Positions 34,601-42,826 of a DNA stretch of 64,000 bases are shown here, in pieces. The notes under the pieces are model-generated. The model was not told the DNA's origin and ran no database searches. It saw only the letters and a list, made by a program, of their open reading frames with translations. Both the position numbers and the translations under genes were made by a program. This DNA comes from Pararheinheimera marina (GTDB taxonomy: Bacteria > Pseudomonadota > Gammaproteobacteria > Enterobacterales > Alteromonadaceae). Positions within the stretch are counted from its first letter, which is position 1; each line of letters opens with the position of its first letter. The DNA lies in assembly GCF_042654345.1 (NCBI RefSeq), contig NZ_JBHSGB010000002.1, positions 165,105 to 229,104 on the forward strand. Reading direction: 5' to 3'.

Positions 34601-35738
34601 CAATGTCGGCTCCCAACCAGAACGCCGCCAGCGCAGTCATCCACATATCCATGTCATACCAGCGCAAGTCTGCGAAATGCAGTCTGGCAGGCCGCAGCGG
34701 CTCACCGCTTTGCAGGTGAGTAAATAACGGATACAACAGACTGTGGAACTGCGGGCTGTGGCTGCTGCGGTGTCCCAGCAGTTGCTCCAAGCCTTTTTTC
34801 AGCGAGTCAGTGCTGCCGGCAGCCAACGCACTGGCGATATACAGAGCACCGGGCACATAATGCAGCTGGACCTTACGTTTTCCCTGCTGTTTCGCAATGT
34901 ACTTAATAAAATCTGTGGCTTGTTGGTAGGCTTGTGGGTAGTGGCCTTGTTGTACTGCCTGGATAAAACGAAAGCTGGCCGATTGTGCAGGAAGATAAGA
35001 GGCCACTGCCGCCTGAGTGATAAAATCCGCCCGCAGTAACGCCTGCACACCCAGGGTTGGCAATAACACTGTGAGTTGATCACCATACTGCTCAAACAAC
35101 TGCTTGCTGTATTGATAAGCTTCACGGCAGTCCCCCAGCGCCCAGCTGTGTTCCAACAAGATTTCCTGCAGCAGGTACTGTTGGATCTGCAGATCCAAAC
35201 CTTGCATAAACAACACACCGTCAGGGTGCCAGAACAATGGCTCAGCCGTTAAAGTCCACAACTGAGAGGGTGCTTCCAGATAACGCTGACGCCATTGCAG
35301 AAAGCTTTGGCGATCGTTTAACAACGCAGCCAGCCACATCTCGCGGCGGCATTCGGGTCGTTCGTACCTGCGCCAGTAGTCGTGTTTGTCCGACAATTTT
35401 TCCGAAGCCCTGGTAGCCACCAACCATTTCACCAACTCGCCTTGCTGCTGTAATTGCCACATCAGCCGAGCCTGAATGCCAAAACTGTAGGGCCTGTCAT
35501 TGAGCTCATAGCCTGCGCCTGGTTGCTGAATAACAAGCTCCAATTGTTGCAACCGCTGCAAAACAGTTTTCAGCTTGGGCTGCGCAAAGGCCTTACCGTC
35601 GTCGGCTCTAATGGCCAGCACCTGCATCAGCTTTAACAACTGCGCCTGATTGCAACATTGTTGCAGCACCGCCAAGGCGGTCAGTATGGCGGTTTCAGCG
35701 GCAGAGAGTTGGGCTAGCGGGTCTTTGATAGTGGGCAT
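31638..35738 (-). CDS. large SNF2-family helicase
   Basis: A 1366-residue Swi2/Snf2 DNA translocase. The ATPase core is in the last ~470 residues: LRDYQQQGYHWLSQL, Walker A DDMGLGKT, the DEAQAIKNE box in place of DEAH, GTPVENHL, then the second RecA lobe with VFSQFVDHL, SLKAGGTGLNL and DRAHRMGQ. The N-terminal ~880 residues are helical/repeat-like with no motif I recognise. Such proteins remodel DNA-protein complexes or recycle RNA polymerase (HepA/RapA group), but this N terminus is different from RapA. The stop lies inside the DUF1993 gene. It could be housekeeping or defence; context does not decide. Confidence 0.88.
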   Translation of the reverse strand: MPTIKDPLAQLSAAETAILTALAVLQQCCNQAQLLKLMQVLAIRADDGKAFAQPKLKTVLQRLQQLELVIQQPGAGYELNDRPYSFGIQARLMWQLQQQGELVKWLVATRASEKLSDKHDYWRRYERPECRREMWLAALLNDRQSFLQWRQRYLEAPSQLWTLTAEPLFWHPDGVLFMQGLDLQIQQYLLQEILLEHSWALGDCREAYQYSKQLFEQYGDQLTVLLPTLGVQALLRADFITQAAVASYLPAQSASFRFIQAVQQGHYPQAYQQATDFIKYIAKQQGKRKVQLHYVPGALYIASALAAGSTDSLKKGLEQLLGHRSSHSPQFHSLLYPLFTHLQSGEPLRPARLHFADLRWYDMDMWMTALAAFWLGADIEHDVFAELEELREFTAAVGYDWVTAELDELLALVAECPRVLPEHWHQLHQLKPLTALYQPKAQWQMALRALSELGGKPKAEQKTSRLAWFLQDQGAWLDLDVKEQKRTVSGWTKGKAVALRRLSVEQETLDCLSPADKAVAACIRAVRNYYGGTQYEFDREAALKALIGHPHVFWLDAPDTPLELTEGKVSLQLKRQGTDYKLALEPPVLAEQSLVWRKTSPTRLTLYPVTPDIEKAGAIVGKGLKVPASAKTELMVAIECIAPVLQVQSDLPELTAQLPQVDADAQLYLHLLPLRQGLRVQVLVKPLAEGPWLTPAKGSAVLVGEQQGKTVQTQRDLVLEKRQLKSLLQSCAVLEQQVIQDGQWQLDEPELCLELLEQLAERPDFCQLIWPEGQPFKLKAKRDSKDFSLSLKQQGDWFIADGQLKLDDETVLSLKELLGLMQQNPGRFIKLNEQDYLALSDNFRRQLQQLAAYSESSGQHQKFSNLAIPALSGLMEDVGELKADNAWKQQVQRLNELAQFQPKLPSTLQAELRDYQQQGYHWLSQLAHWGVGACLADDMGLGKTIQTLALLLQRAPHGSALVVAPTSVAMNWLAEAARFAPTLKLRWYQQQRGLEDLQPFELVVASYGLLQSDSEAFAQVKWHTLVLDEAQAIKNEQTKRSQAVMALQADFKMIATGTPVENHLGELWNLFRFINPGLLGSKQRFQQRFAGPIENGDVNSRQLLKKLIQPFILRRNKTQVLTELPARTEVPLLVELSKDEQHWYEALRQQAVQQLAMQDGNQQAIQVLAEITKLRRFCCHPQLVLPDTALSGSKLAVFAETLREILENQHKVLVFSQFVDHLAIVKTYLEQQNIRFQYLDGSTAAKERKKRVDAFQSGEGDVFLISLKAGGTGLNLTAADYVIHLDPWWNPAVEDQASDRAHRMGQQRPVTIYRLVTKGTIEEKIIALHQQKRDLADSLLEGGEMAARLNATELLKLLQQSVNDVG

Positions 35739-35816
35739 GTCGGCTCATTTCTAATCGCAAATAGCTGGAGTCGTTGCCGTTATTGTTTCAGCCGTAGCCC
35801 GCTAATTCAAGGTAAA

Positions 35817-36833
35817 TCAGGGCCTGAGCATCTGCACACTTTGCGCCAGCAGCTCACGCGGGATATTGCGGGTAATAAACACCAGTTTGCTCTGCCGGTC
35901 GGCGTTTGGCCATTGGGTTAAAAAAGCTGCCGGATGGAACAGATGCTGTACGCCATGGATCACCATAGGGCCGGGAAACCCCTGAATATGCAAAATGGCT
36001 TTCATCCGCAGTAAGTCCGGGCCTTTGAGGGCCAGCAGTTCATTCAACCACAGCTCAAATTTAGGCATAGGAATAGGCTCAGCTAACTCAAAGCTATAAG
36101 CCTGAATGGCGTCGCCATGCGCGTTGAGTTGCAGCTCTGGCGTCAGTTGCGGCTCGTCGGCAAGCGGGGTAAAACGCAGCCAGCTCTGCAGCGGGGTGTC
36201 GGACTGCACAGGTTCGGCATGGTCCAGTTGCCCAATCAGTTGCCAGTCGGCCTGCCCTTGTTCAGCCAGCGCTATCTGCGCCAAGGGGTTCAGTGGCCGC
36301 AGCGCTGAAGTTAAATCAGCCACGGGCATCGCCTCAGGCAAATCCTGCTTGGTCAGCAGAATTAAATCGGCCACCGCTGCTTGTTGGCGCGCCTCAAAAT
36401 GTTCGCGCAAGGTCGATAAGCCATTGACACTGTCGACACAAGTCACCACGCCATGCAGCCGGTACTGGTCAGCAATTTTTGGGTCAGCCATCAGGGTATG
36501 CAACACGGGCGCCGGGTCGGCCAGTCCTGTGGTTTCTATCAATACACGGTCGAACTGCTTGCGGCCTTGGCGGGAAAAACGCCAGACAATATCCCGCAGC
36601 GTTTTGCTTAAATCGCTACGGATAGTGCAGCAAATGCAACCGCTGGCCAGCTCCACCACTTGCTCTTCCTGGCTGTGCGTCATCAGCAAATGGTCCAGCG
36701 AAGTGGAGCCGAGCTCGTTGATGATCACCAGGCTATTGGCAAATTCGCTGGTTTTTACTAATTGGTTCAATAAGGTGGTTTTGCCGCTGCCTAAAAAACC
36801 AGTTAACAGATACAAAGGGATACGTGGCTGCAT
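35817..36833 (-). CDS. COG0523 GTPase (CobW/ZNG-like metallochaperone)
   Basis: A 338-residue G3E-family GTPase that probably delivers Zn or another metal to target enzymes. The P-loop is GFLGSGKTT (12-20), the metal motif CICC lies at 66-69 in ELASGCICCT, and ETTGLADPAP and LLTKQDL are the switch II and G4 regions. A C-terminal CobW_C domain follows. The length and the Arg/His-poor tail resemble YeiR/YjiA relatives. The next upstream gene encodes PhoX; both are metal-linked, which may be coincidence. I did not find a clear Zur box. Confidence 0.88.
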   Translation of the reverse strand: MQPRIPLYLLTGFLGSGKTTLLNQLVKTSEFANSLVIINELGSTSLDHLLMTHSQEEQVVELASGCICCTIRSDLSKTLRDIVWRFSRQGRKQFDRVLIETTGLADPAPVLHTLMADPKIADQYRLHGVVTCVDSVNGLSTLREHFEARQQAAVADLILLTKQDLPEAMPVADLTSALRPLNPLAQIALAEQGQADWQLIGQLDHAEPVQSDTPLQSWLRFTPLADEPQLTPELQLNAHGDAIQAYSFELAEPIPMPKFELWLNELLALKGPDLLRMKAILHIQGFPGPMVIHGVQHLFHPAAFLTQWPNADRQSKLVFITRNIPRELLAQSVQMLRP

Positions 36834-36894
36834 TGCGTTTTACTCATTCCGGGCCGGGCTGATCGCTCAGCAGCGGCCCTGAACTCAGAACCTG

Positions 36895-38748
36895 CTAACT
36901 GCCAACCACCTTGCCATCAGGTCTGTTGATCACCACCACTGCGGGGCGGGGAGGCAATGTAGCATCAAAGTCGGGCCAGCGGGTAGACGGCTGCTCAAAA
37001 CTGCTGCCATCGCCCGGATGCTGAATGGAACAAAAGAAATGTTTGTCGTCCGGCGTAAAGAAAGGCCCGCAGACTTCAGAACCAACCGGCGAGCGTAAAA
37101 ACCGCCGCATCAGAGCCCGGTCTGGCCCGCTGACTGCACTAGCCCAGACCCCTTCGGCAATGCCAAAGTCTTCGGCGCCGTCGGACGTTACCCAAATATG
37201 GCCTTTGCTGTCAAAAGCACAGTTATCCGGGCAGGCTATCCAGCTGTCGGCGCCGGTTGCCGGATGGTAACTGCTGCTGGGGTCGTCGCGTCGGCCAGCC
37301 AGTAAAAACAGATCCCAGGCAAAACTTGGCTGGCTATGGTCCCCTTTGGGTGGCACCAGCTCGACAATTTGGCCGGCAGTATTATTAGCGCGCGGGTTCA
37401 CCGGGTGGCGCTGAGCCTCGGTGCGGTCGGCGTTTTTGGTCAGCATCACATAGACAGCACCATTGGCCGGGTTCACTTCCACGTCTTCTGGCCTGTCCAT
37501 TGGGGTAGCGCCCAATAAATCGGCCGCTTTGCGGCAATCGATCAGCACGTCAGCCTGGCTGTGGAAGCCATTGGCGGCAGTCAAAGGTCCCTGACCGAAT
37601 TGCAGCGGCAACCAGTCCACAGTGCCGTCGGCATCAAAACGGGCGCAATGCAGGGTGCCGCTGTCGAGCAAGTCGAGGTTAGCCGCCCGGTGGTCCGGCT
37701 GATACCGACCGCTGGAGACAAACTTGTACAGGTATTCAAACTTCTGGTCATCGCCCATATAGGCCACCACCCGGCCGTCGGCGTTGATAAACACATTGGC
37801 GCCTTCGTGTTTAAAGCGGCCAAGCAAGGTGCGCTTTTTGGGCGTGGATTGCGGGTTGTAAGGGTCAATTTCCACTATCCAGCCGACATGCAAAGCTTCG
37901 TTCGGTTGCTGGCTTAAATCCCAGCGAGGGTAATGTTGCGCCCAGCTTTTTTGTGCTTTTGCCTGCATACCAAAGCGCTGCAGGGTTTCCCTTTCAGCGC
38001 TTTGGCTGTAATCACCGGCAAACATCGCATCGATATTCTCTTCTCCGGTCAGCACTGTGCCCCAAGGCGTGACACCACCGGCGCAATTGCCGTAGGTGCC
38101 CAGCGTATGCACGCCATCGGCCGAAATCGCCGTTTTCAGGCGCGGGCTGCCGGCCGCAGGGCCGCTTAGTTGCATCGGCGTCAGTGGGGTAATACGGCGG
38201 GTATAGGCAGAATCTTTTAATTGCTGCCATTGGCCGTTTTGGAACTGGATCTCCACCACTGACAGGCCATGGGCCACAATGTCGGTATCGGTCTGCGCTT
38301 TATCCAGCGCGGTATCTGCTGGCGAGCCTGGCCACATGCTGGCGCTGATGCTGTATTCATGGTTCACCACCAGCAGCCCATGCTCTGAGTTCTGACTGCC
38401 AAGCGGCAAAGGTAAAAAGCCAATAAAGTCGTTATTAAAACCAAACTGTTGTTGCTGTTTTTCCGCAGTCTGCTGCGTCGGATCAAAGGCCGGGCCATTG
38501 GCCCATAATGGCTCCCCCCACTTCAGCAACACCTGAGCCTGATAACCGGCGGGCACTTCCAGTTGGGTAGTCATCTCTGCGTTTTGCTCCATAAAGGTGA
38601 GCGCCGATTTGCCGCTGGCACTACTGCTAACAACAGCTGAGCTGGCGCAACCCGGTAGCGCCGCCGCCACAGCCAGTGCGGTGCCCGCTTTTAAAAAATC
38701 CCGCCGCGACAAGCGCGCGTCCACCACTTGCGCAAAAGAACGAGCCAT
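36895..38748 (-). CDS. PhoX-type phosphatase (DUF839), Tat-exported
   Basis: A 617-residue PhoX-family alkaline phosphatase, a Ca/Fe-dependent monoesterase acting outside the cytoplasm. The N terminus has a Tat signal (LSRRDFLKAGTALAVAAALP) ending in PGCASS, which could also be a lipobox, so the protein may be a Tat lipoprotein. Conserved parts include the GNCAGGVTPWGTVLTGEENI segment, VNHEYS, RPEDVEVNP and DNCAFDSKGHIWVTSDG. It is monocistronic or cotranscribed with the GTPase 61 bp later. No obvious Pho box was noticed. Confidence 0.88.
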   Translation of the reverse strand: MARSFAQVVDARLSRRDFLKAGTALAVAAALPGCASSAVVSSSASGKSALTFMEQNAEMTTQLEVPAGYQAQVLLKWGEPLWANGPAFDPTQQTAEKQQQQFGFNNDFIGFLPLPLGSQNSEHGLLVVNHEYSISASMWPGSPADTALDKAQTDTDIVAHGLSVVEIQFQNGQWQQLKDSAYTRRITPLTPMQLSGPAAGSPRLKTAISADGVHTLGTYGNCAGGVTPWGTVLTGEENIDAMFAGDYSQSAERETLQRFGMQAKAQKSWAQHYPRWDLSQQPNEALHVGWIVEIDPYNPQSTPKKRTLLGRFKHEGANVFINADGRVVAYMGDDQKFEYLYKFVSSGRYQPDHRAANLDLLDSGTLHCARFDADGTVDWLPLQFGQGPLTAANGFHSQADVLIDCRKAADLLGATPMDRPEDVEVNPANGAVYVMLTKNADRTEAQRHPVNPRANNTAGQIVELVPPKGDHSQPSFAWDLFLLAGRRDDPSSSYHPATGADSWIACPDNCAFDSKGHIWVTSDGAEDFGIAEGVWASAVSGPDRALMRRFLRSPVGSEVCGPFFTPDDKHFFCSIQHPGDGSSFEQPSTRWPDFDATLPPRPAVVVINRPDGKVVGS

Positions 38749-38859
38749 TTGTATCTCCGCTTTATCAACCTGCTGCTGTCATTGTCTTGGGTTATACAAC
38801 CGGGGCGTGACAGTTCTGTGACAGTCAGCTGGCTTGCTGCGCCAACAGGATAACGCAAC

Positions 38860-38875
38860 TGCGACATATGTCGCA
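38860..38875. promoter_or_regulatory. BlaI-type operator 1
   Basis: TGCGACATATGTCGCA is a perfect 16-bp palindrome with the ACAnnTGT core of BlaI/MecI/CopY operators. It lies about 70 bp before the BlaI start. Confidence 0.8.
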
Positions 38876-38892
38876 TTTAACACTTGCCTTTG

Positions 38893-38908
38893 TGCGACAT
38901 TTGTCGCA
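38893..38908. promoter_or_regulatory. BlaI-type operator 2
   Basis: TGCGACATTTGTCGCA is a second copy of operator 1 with one base changed in the centre. The centres are 33 bp apart, about three helical turns, so two BlaI dimers would bind on the same face of the DNA. It overlaps the expected promoter of the four-gene operon. Confidence 0.8.
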
Positions 38909-38944
38909 CTCTAGCTGCAGTCGATTCACCAAGCCGGAATGAGC

Positions 38945-39328
38945 ATGCTGCAACCTACTGCTGCTGAGCTGGAAATACTAAAACTGCTGTGGCAACAGCA
39001 GCCTCAGACTGCGCGCGAGCTGCATGATCAGCTGGAGGCCGTGCTGGGCTGGGGCTATTCCTCCACCCGCAAAACGCTGGAGCGCATGGGCGAAAAAGGT
39101 TTTGTCCGCTTTGAAACTCAGGGCAATAAAAACGCCTACGTTGCTTTGCTGGAAAAACTGCCCACACTGGCCGCGCTGGCTAGCGACTTTGCCAGCCGTG
39201 TGCTGGGGCTGAACGGGCCTTTGCCGGTCAGTATGTTTGCCGACAGCCGGTTGCTCAGCCGCAGCGAACTAAGCGAACTGGAGCAACAACTGGCCCTGTT
39301 GTCAGTGCAGCAGGAGCCACAGCCATGA
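38945..39328 (+). CDS. BlaI/MecI/CopY-family repressor
   Basis: A ~127-residue winged-helix repressor (PTAAELEILKLLWQQQPQTA then SSTRKTLERMGEKGFV) that would silence the operon until its membrane protease partner cleaves or releases it. Two ATGs six bases apart are possible; a GGA purine patch suits the second (38945). The gene overlaps the M56-M23 gene by 4 bp (ATGA), coupling repressor and sensor, as in blaI-blaR1. Two BlaI-type palindromes precede it. The signal would be beta-lactam or cell-wall damage, inferred from family and partners. Confidence 0.88.
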   Translation: MLQPTAAELEILKLLWQQQPQTARELHDQLEAVLGWGYSSTRKTLERMGEKGFVRFETQGNKNAYVALLEKLPTLAALASDFASRVLGLNGPLPVSMFADSRLLSRSELSELEQQLALLSVQQEPQP

Positions 39329-40680
39329 GCGGCGCTCTGTTGGTCCATCTGCTGGCCTTTGTTTGCTTGAGTGGCTTGTTATGGCTGCTGCAGCTGAGCT
39401 TACAAAAGCGCTGGCCGGCACTGCAGGCCCAACCTGGCTTTTACCTGCTGCTGGCGTTGCTGTCGCTGACCGCCTGGCTACCTTTGCCCCAATTCGACCA
39501 CAGCTGGCCAGTGCCTTTGGCACTGCTGCAGGAAACCAGCTGGCAATGGCAGCAGCTACAGGCTGTGCCTGAGCATCCTTCTTTACGCGTCACTCAGCAA
39601 TGGCACAGAGCCAATTACCTGCTCCTGCTGCTGGCTGTTGTCGCTGTATTTGGTCTGATCAGACTGACCTGCCAACAACTGAAACTAAAACGATTGATTA
39701 CCAACGCTACTCTGTTGCAAGGCCAAAGCTGGCTGCCGGATTGGCCCGATTCTGTGCAATTGCGGCTGTTTGACGGCCAAAGCTCCGCCTTTGCCACTGG
39801 TATTCGCCAGCCGCTGGTGATGATACCGGCTTATTTGGTGCAGTTACCCACTGCGCAGCGCCACTTGCTGCTGCGCCATGAACTGCTGCATTTGCAGCGA
39901 CTCGACCCGCAGGTTTTATTAGGCTGGCGTCTGCTGCTGGCGCTTTGCTGGTTCAATCCGTTTTTAAGGTTCTGGTACCACGCCTGGCAGCAAGCGGCCG
40001 AACTGCGGGTAGACTTGCAGGTGTGCCAGACCACCAACCCAACGCTTTATGCCAGCACTTTGCTGCAATGCCTGAAGCTGGACCAGCAACAGCAACCCAA
40101 TGGTCTGGCGTTTAACCGCAGCAGCGCGCTTTCTTTGTATCAGCAGCGCCTGACCGCGCTGTTTCAGCCACTGCCTGAGTTATCTGCACTGCAACGCACA
40201 CAAGGTGGTGTGTTTTTAGCCCTGCTGACAGTGCTGCTGATTGTTGCTTGTGCTCAGCTGCGCTTCAGCCAAAGCCCGGCACACTGGTTACGCCCGGTTT
40301 CAGCTGACGTGCGGGTCAGCTCCTTTTATGGCGAACAGCATCCGTTCCGGCAGAACCGGCCACATCAGGGCATGGATTTTGCCGCTGACGCCGGCGATCC
40401 TGTTTATGCCAGCGCTCGCGGCACCGTGCTGATCGCAGACGACCGGAGCCTGAACAGCAACTACGGCATTGCGGTATTGCTGGACCATGGCGACGGCTAC
40501 CAAACCCTGTACGCGCACCTGCAGCAAGCCGACGTCACGCCCGGCCAGCAGCTACAGGCCGGCCAACTGCTGGGCAAAGTAGGAGCCACGGGGCGGGTCA
40601 CCGGCGCCCATTTACATTTTGAAGTATTGCATCAGGGCCAGACTCAAAATCCGGCGCTGTTGCTGACCAAACCCAATTAG
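39325..40680 (+). CDS. BlaR1-type M56 metalloprotease fused to M23 (LytM) endopeptidase
   Basis: A 451-residue membrane protein. Residues 1-310 are BlaR1-like: TM segments near 4-26, 38-55, 99-116 and 297-312 and the cytoplasmic gluzincin site HELLH at 185-189. Where BlaR1 has a penicillin-binding sensor, this protein has a periplasmic M23 peptidase domain (about 325-445) with a full set of ligands: His347 and Asp351 (HQGMD), His398 (YAHL) and His431 (GAHLHFE). It could sense or cut peptidoglycan crosslinks and pass the state to HELLH, which then removes BlaI. Databases use the name M23/M56 family metallopeptidase, but I know of no established mechanism. Coupled by 4 bp to blaI and followed by a beta-lactamase-like gene. 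Confidence 0.87.
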   Translation: MSGALLVHLLAFVCLSGLLWLLQLSLQKRWPALQAQPGFYLLLALLSLTAWLPLPQFDHSWPVPLALLQETSWQWQQLQAVPEHPSLRVTQQWHRANYLLLLLAVVAVFGLIRLTCQQLKLKRLITNATLLQGQSWLPDWPDSVQLRLFDGQSSAFATGIRQPLVMIPAYLVQLPTAQRHLLLRHELLHLQRLDPQVLLGWRLLLALCWFNPFLRFWYHAWQQAAELRVDLQVCQTTNPTLYASTLLQCLKLDQQQQPNGLAFNRSSALSLYQQRLTALFQPLPELSALQRTQGGVFLALLTVLLIVACAQLRFSQSPAHWLRPVSADVRVSSFYGEQHPFRQNRPHQGMDFAADAGDPVYASARGTVLIADDRSLNSNYGIAVLLDHGDGYQTLYAHLQQADVTPGQQLQAGQLLGKVGATGRVTGAHLHFEVLHQGQTQNPALLLTKPN

Positions 40681-40698
40681 ATCACTGAGGAGTACAGC

Positions 40699-41826
40699 AT
40701 GACGAAACGCAGATTTCGTGCTGGTGTGATTGGACTGCTGAGCCTGCTGGCCACTCCAGCACTGGCGCAGCTTAGCCAAACCGACTTATTACAAGGCCTG
40801 GACCAGGAGTTCAGGCTGGCTTTAAACAAAGCCAAAGTGCCCGGCGGCGCTTATGCCGTGGTGCAGAATGGCCGCATTGTGTTTACCGGCGCTTATGGCG
40901 TGCGGGAAGTAGGCAAACCGGACAAAGTAGACGCCGATACGGTATTCCGGCTGGCGTCGGTGTCGAAAACCTTTACCGGCGGCCTGACCGTGCTGGCATC
41001 GCAACAAGGGCGGTTAAAACTGAATGCCCCGCTGGCGCACTATGTACCGGGTTTTCAGCTCGGTAGCGAACGCGACACTAAAGCCCTGACGGTGGACCAC
41101 GTGGTCAGTCAGGCCAGCGGCGTGATGCCCCATGCCTTTGAGAACTTACTGGAAGATAACCAGACACCAGAGCAAATTTTGCCGCGTTTTAAGCTGCTGA
41201 AAACCAGCTGCACACCGGGCCGCTGTTACAGTTATCAGAACATTTTGTTTGGGCTGCTGGAACAGGCACTGCAACACAGCACAGGCCTGCCGTACCCGGA
41301 TTTGCTGCAGCAGCGCATTCTGGGTCCGCTGAAAATGCAGACCGCCTCGGTGGGCTATGCCGGTTTTCTGGCCACCCAGAACAAAGCCATGCCACATCAC
41401 AGGGCAGGCAAAGGCTGGCGGCCTGAACAGGTGAAACCGAATTTTTATTGGGTGAGTCCAGCGGCAGGTATTAATGCCAGTGCCACCGACCTGGCTAAAT
41501 ACCTGCTGGCGATGCTGGGCCACCAGCCGAAAGTATTCAGCCCGCAAGCGCTGGACGAGTTACGCAGCCCGGCAGTGAAAGTGGCCAACAAACCGCGCTG
41601 GCCAGTGTGGGAGCAATACAAAAAGGTGTCGACCTGGTACGGCCGCGGCTGGCGCATGGTGCAATACGACAACCACCGGCTGTTTTATCACGGTGGCGTA
41701 GTGGACGGATACCGGCCTTACATTGCCTACTCACCGGAAAAGGACATAGGCCTGGTGCTGCTGACCAATGCCGAAGCCGATGTGACCGGCAAAGTCGCCA
41801 AATGGTTTTGGGGAGAAGTGCTATGA
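40699..41826 (+). CDS. class C beta-lactamase-like serine hydrolase (S12)
   Basis: A 375-residue secreted serine hydrolase of the AmpC/DD-peptidase (S12) family. A signal peptide covers about 1-24 (LATPALA). The active site is Ser87-Val-Ser-Lys90 (SxxK), Tyr179-Gln-Asn181 (YxN), and HGG near the C terminus in place of the KTG triad. HGG/HxG is common in esterase or DD-peptidase members, so beta-lactamase activity is likely but not certain. An unusual pair Cys171/Cys176 may form a disulfide. It is third in the BlaI operon, 18 bp after the M56-M23 gene. Confidence 0.85.
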   Translation: MTKRRFRAGVIGLLSLLATPALAQLSQTDLLQGLDQEFRLALNKAKVPGGAYAVVQNGRIVFTGAYGVREVGKPDKVDADTVFRLASVSKTFTGGLTVLASQQGRLKLNAPLAHYVPGFQLGSERDTKALTVDHVVSQASGVMPHAFENLLEDNQTPEQILPRFKLLKTSCTPGRCYSYQNILFGLLEQALQHSTGLPYPDLLQQRILGPLKMQTASVGYAGFLATQNKAMPHHRAGKGWRPEQVKPNFYWVSPAAGINASATDLAKYLLAMLGHQPKVFSPQALDELRSPAVKVANKPRWPVWEQYKKVSTWYGRGWRMVQYDNHRLFYHGGVVDGYRPYIAYSPEKDIGLVLLTNAEADVTGKVAKWFWGEVL

Positions 41827-42731
41827 AGCTTTGGTGCGCCATGCTGCTGGTTTTGGGCCTGCAGGCTCAGGCTGAACAACCTGCGTTTGCCGAGGTTCCA
41901 TTGCCAGACACTCAGGTTATTGAACTACCAGACCCCAGCAGTGGCCGCCAGTATCAACTCTGGCTGGATTTACCAGCCTCTTACCAGCAGGACAAAGACA
42001 AACGCTTTGCGGTGCTGGTGTTGACTGACGCCAATTACGCCTTTCCACTGGTGCGCAGCATTAATAACCGGCTGGGTGCTGGCGGCCAGAATATTGAAGA
42101 CTTTATTCTGGTGGGGCTGTCCTACGCTAAACAAGACAATGCCACCGACAGCCGTAGCCTCGACTACACACCTACCAATGTGCGGGCCAAAGCCAAACCC
42201 GAATCCCGCTATGGTGCTAAGGCCTATGGTGGTGCTCCAGCCTACCAGCAGTACCTGAAAACTCAGGTGCTGCCTTACCTCAGCCAGCATTACCGGGTGG
42301 ATCCCAAGCGGCTGATTTTTGTCGGTCACTCTTTCGGAGCCTTGTTGGGCAGTCAAATTCTGCTGACTGAGCCGCAACTGTTCAGTCATTATGTGCTGAG
42401 CAGTCCGTCGTTATGGTTTGATCAGCATTGGGTCTGGCAACAGGAAAAACGCTATGCGCAGAGCCATCAGGACCTGCCCGCTACCGTGCTGTTGTACGCC
42501 GGTGCTTATGAACAACAGGGCCCTACAGCCCGGCATTACAAAACCAACACATTGAATATGGTGGCGGATATGCAGAAATTCGCTGCCTTGCTGCAAAGCC
42601 ATCAGTACCCATCGTTACAGCTCAGACAGCAGGTGATCGCAGACGAGGACCATTTGTCGGTATTCCCACGCATGATCAGCGACGCGCTGCTGCAGTTATT
42701 ACCAGGCACAGGGCCTTACACACCGGGTTAA
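41823..42731 (+). CDS. esterase D-type alpha/beta hydrolase
   Basis: A 302-residue exported hydrolase (signal peptide about 1-17, LVLGLQAQA) of the putative esterase family PF00756, related to IroE/Fes-type and S-formylglutathione hydrolases. The nucleophile is in GHSFGALLG; a late ADEDHLSVFP carries the His. The start ATG overlaps the stop TGA of the serine hydrolase gene by 4 bp, so the gene is coupled to it. A long spurious upstream frame back to 41607 runs inside that gene. Fourth gene of the BlaI operon; substrate unknown, possibly a cell-wall or siderophore ester. Confidence 0.85.
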   Translation: MKLWCAMLLVLGLQAQAEQPAFAEVPLPDTQVIELPDPSSGRQYQLWLDLPASYQQDKDKRFAVLVLTDANYAFPLVRSINNRLGAGGQNIEDFILVGLSYAKQDNATDSRSLDYTPTNVRAKAKPESRYGAKAYGGAPAYQQYLKTQVLPYLSQHYRVDPKRLIFVGHSFGALLGSQILLTEPQLFSHYVLSSPSLWFDQHWVWQQEKRYAQSHQDLPATVLLYAGAYEQQGPTARHYKTNTLNMVADMQKFAALLQSHQYPSLQLRQQVIADEDHLSVFPRMISDALLQLLPGTGPYTPG

Positions 42732-42826
42732 GCACGCCGCCACCGAATGGAGACCAGCGCAAGAAGCAAACTCAGATACTGCACCACTCCCGAACAGACA
42801 GTATGAAGTGCAGTATAAGTGACATC

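Noticed and set aside
41607..41822. N-terminal extension of the esterase gene
   Set aside because: Lies inside the serine hydrolase gene; a signal peptide starts exactly at 41823 with an ATGA overlap.
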